Shown piece by piece: positions 5,201 to 6,008 of a stretch of 6,008 bases of DNA (positions within the stretch are counted from its first letter, which is position 1; every line of letters begins with the position of its first letter). This DNA is from DATLCI01 sp046714215 (GTDB lineage Bacteria > Acidobacteriota > Terriglobia > Terriglobales > Acidobacteriaceae), in NCBI GenBank assembly GCA_046714215.1, contig JBKKBM010000177.1:1-6008 (forward strand), read 5' to 3'. The notes below the pieces were generated by a model. That model made no database searches and was not told where the DNA came from. It saw only the letters and a program-made list of their open reading frames with translations. A program made the translations under genes and the position numbers.

Positions 5201-5209
5201 GATATTGAA

Positions 5210-5286
5210 GAGCGCGTAGCTCAATCGGATAGAGCATCGGATTTCTAATCCGACGGTTGCAGGTTCGATTCCTGCCGCGCTCACCA
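5210..5286 (+). tRNA. tRNA-Arg (anticodon TCT)
   Basis: A complete cloverleaf is present. The acceptor stem is GAGCGCG (5210-5216) with CGCGCTC (5276-5282), and the D-arm is GCTC...GAGC. The anticodon stem is TCGGA/TCCGA with loop TTTCTAA and anticodon TCT at 5244-5246, reading AGA and AGG. The T-arm is GCAGG-TTCGATT-CCTGC, the discriminator is A, and the CCA end is encoded at 5284-5286. The final acceptor strand and the bases after CCA are duplicated 83 bases downstream. Its likely promoter is the extended -10 at 5089-5097. Confidence 0.97.
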
Positions 5287-5298
5287 TATATTCCAGGT
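5276..5298 (+). repeat. Direct repeat copy 1, overlapping the tRNA-Arg 3' end
   Basis: CGCGCTC-A-CCATATATTCCAGGT spans the tRNA acceptor 3' strand, discriminator, CCA and 12 following bases. It recurs at 5359-5381 with a single A-to-C change at the discriminator position. Confidence 0.8.
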
Positions 5299-5324
5299 TG
5301 CAACGACGCTACGCTGTTGCAACC
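5296..5324 (+). repeat. Inverted repeat downstream of tRNA-Arg
   Basis: GGTTGCAAC (5296-5304) and GTTGCAACC (5316-5324) form a perfect 9-bp stem with an 11-base loop that itself contains ACGCTACGCT. The GTTGCAAC half is self-complementary. It begins 10 bases after the tRNA CCA. No T tract follows, so it is a weak terminator candidate or a protein-binding palindrome pair. Confidence 0.6.
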
Positions 5325-5358
5325 TCGCGCTTTGCTCGCCCGGGTTCGGGGCTCGCTC

Positions 5359-5381
5359 CGCGCTCCCCATATATTCCAGGT
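5359..5381 (+). repeat. Direct repeat copy 2 (duplicated tRNA-Arg 3' end)
   Basis: CGCGCTC-C-CCATATATTCCAGGT matches the tRNA-Arg 3' end copy at 22 of 23 bases. A GGGTTCGGGG stretch before it (5342-5351) resembles a degraded T-loop region. It ends 7 bases from the stop of the next, minus-strand gene, so it forms part of that gene's 3' untranslated region. Confidence 0.75.
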
Positions 5382-5388
5382 CGACCCA

Positions 5389-6008
5389 TTACATCTTCTG
5401 TCCGCTGCCCACCGACTGCAGCGTCACGGCCGTGCGTTGCAGCTCAGTCTTCAGCTTGGACACCGTCGATAGCAGGGCGTTGGCTTTCTCTTCCAGACCA
5501 CGTTGTTTGGCCGTTTCCATCATGATGCTGGCACGTTCATAGATGCGGTTCGCTGAGTTCAGAAAATATGTCATGGCGTCGGCATGCGGTTTCCAGAGAT
5601 AGGAAGAATTCTGCTTATCGCGGAATTCATGGCTCTCCACCACTAGACGCCCCATGACCGCCACGATGTAGCAGACGAGGTTGGCAAAGTCCGCACGAAA
5701 GCTTTTTTCGGTCGCATAATCGGCGCGCAGCGCTTCGGCTTCAGGGGCGGAGATGCCCAGTGATCCTTTGGTCAGCGGCACCACGAAGCACGATTTGTCC
5801 GCCACCCGCACAAAGTTACGGATGATGTCGAGTTGGTTTCGGACCTTGCCTTCTTCCACTTCATTGATGCCGGGTGCGCTAAAGCCGGCGTTGATCGCGG
5901 CGCTGGCCGCTTCGGGCGCGGTCACCCGCCGGGCGCCCGCCATGTTCAACGTCGGCGATGAAGTGAACGGGGTCTTCGGCGGGATTGGGGCAGCCGCCGC
6001 AGCCGCGG
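5389..6008 (-). CDS. Helix-rich protein of unknown function, N-terminus beyond window edge
   Basis: I do not recognise the family. The frame stays open to the right edge, giving at least 205 residues. TTG 5949 and ATG 5943 are possible internal starts but lack a Shine-Dalgarno. Upstream codons read as a run of Ala followed by PIPPKTPFTSSPT, which looks like a linker after a signal peptide lying outside the window, so I treat the gene as truncated. The visible body is largely alpha-helical: VRNQLDIIRNFVRVADKSCF, ALRADYATEKSFRADFANLV, an apolar stretch LVCYIVAVMGRLVV that could be a buried helix, then ANRIYERASIMMETAKQRGL and a final coiled-coil-like helix NALLSTVSKLKTELQRTAVT. This pattern fits a helical-bundle protein; no catalytic motif is seen. 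It converges on the tRNA-Arg repeat region. Confidence 0.72.
   Translation of the reverse strand, partial: AAAAAAPIPPKTPFTSSPTLNMAGARRVTAPEAASAAINAGFSAPGINEVEEGKVRNQLDIIRNFVRVADKSCFVVPLTKGSLGISAPEAEALRADYATEKSFRADFANLVCYIVAVMGRLVVESHEFRDKQNSSYLWKPHADAMTYFLNSANRIYERASIMMETAKQRGLEEKANALLSTVSKLKTELQRTAVTLQSVGSGQKM

Noticed and set aside
5091..5303. Minus-strand open frame across tRNA-Arg
   Set aside because: It contains the tRNA-derived string GERGRNRTCNRRIRNPMLYPIELRAL and is antisense to a well-formed tRNA.
1..6008. CRISPR array, transposase, phage, toxin-antitoxin, defence system or biosynthetic cluster
   Set aside because: No regularly spaced repeats, no mobile-element or defence genes, and every sizeable gene is either housekeeping-like or an unassigned single gene.

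Overview
The window is a moderately GC-rich stretch of ordinary bacterial chromosome. Several traits fit an Acidobacteriota-like soil bacterium: two short-spaced divergent gene pairs, several exported proteins with Ala/Pro/Lys-rich linkers, an exported DUF1264 protein, an FmdB-type zinc ribbon, and GTG starts with weak ribosome binding sites. That assignment is an inference from gene content and style, because no rRNA or marker gene is present.

Layout from left to right: (1) the 3' end of a UDP-glucose/GDP-mannose dehydrogenase family gene (+), closed by a strong intrinsic terminator at 453-495; (2) an exported protein of unknown function (+, 508 or 538 to 1332); (3) a convergent exported M28-family zinc peptidase (-, 1346-2176); (4) a divergent exported DUF1264 protein (+, 2290-2865) with its own terminator at 2887-2912; (5) a tRNA-His(GTG) gene (-, 2991-3066) downstream of an FmdB-family zinc-ribbon gene (-, 3117-3362); (6) a divergent pair of genes, a YheT-like alpha/beta hydrolase (+, 3446-4447) and, 23 bases further on, an unrecognised cytoplasmic protein (+, 4471-5055); (7) a 154-base non-coding stretch with an extended -10 promoter and structured RNA potential, leading into tRNA-Arg(TCT) (+, 5210-5286); (8) a short repeat region; (9) an unrecognised helical protein (-, 5389 to beyond the right edge).

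The genes do not form one pathway. The dehydrogenase makes sugar nucleotides for surface polysaccharide, and the M28 peptidase, DUF1264 protein and gene 2 are exported. The hydrolase and its follower probably form a two-gene operon. I found no defence island, CRISPR array, prophage, transposase or biosynthetic cluster.

The observations most worth a second look are non-coding. A roughly 35-base motif with about 31 matching positions occurs near both tRNA genes (2934-2967 and 5140-5174). In each copy it is followed by a base-paired arm that keeps its closing helix but not its inner sequence. The 3' end of tRNA-Arg plus 12 following bases is duplicated 83 bases downstream (5276-5298 and 5359-5381), as in an att-like or partial-duplication scar. 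Both are visible in the sequence, but their meaning is not established.
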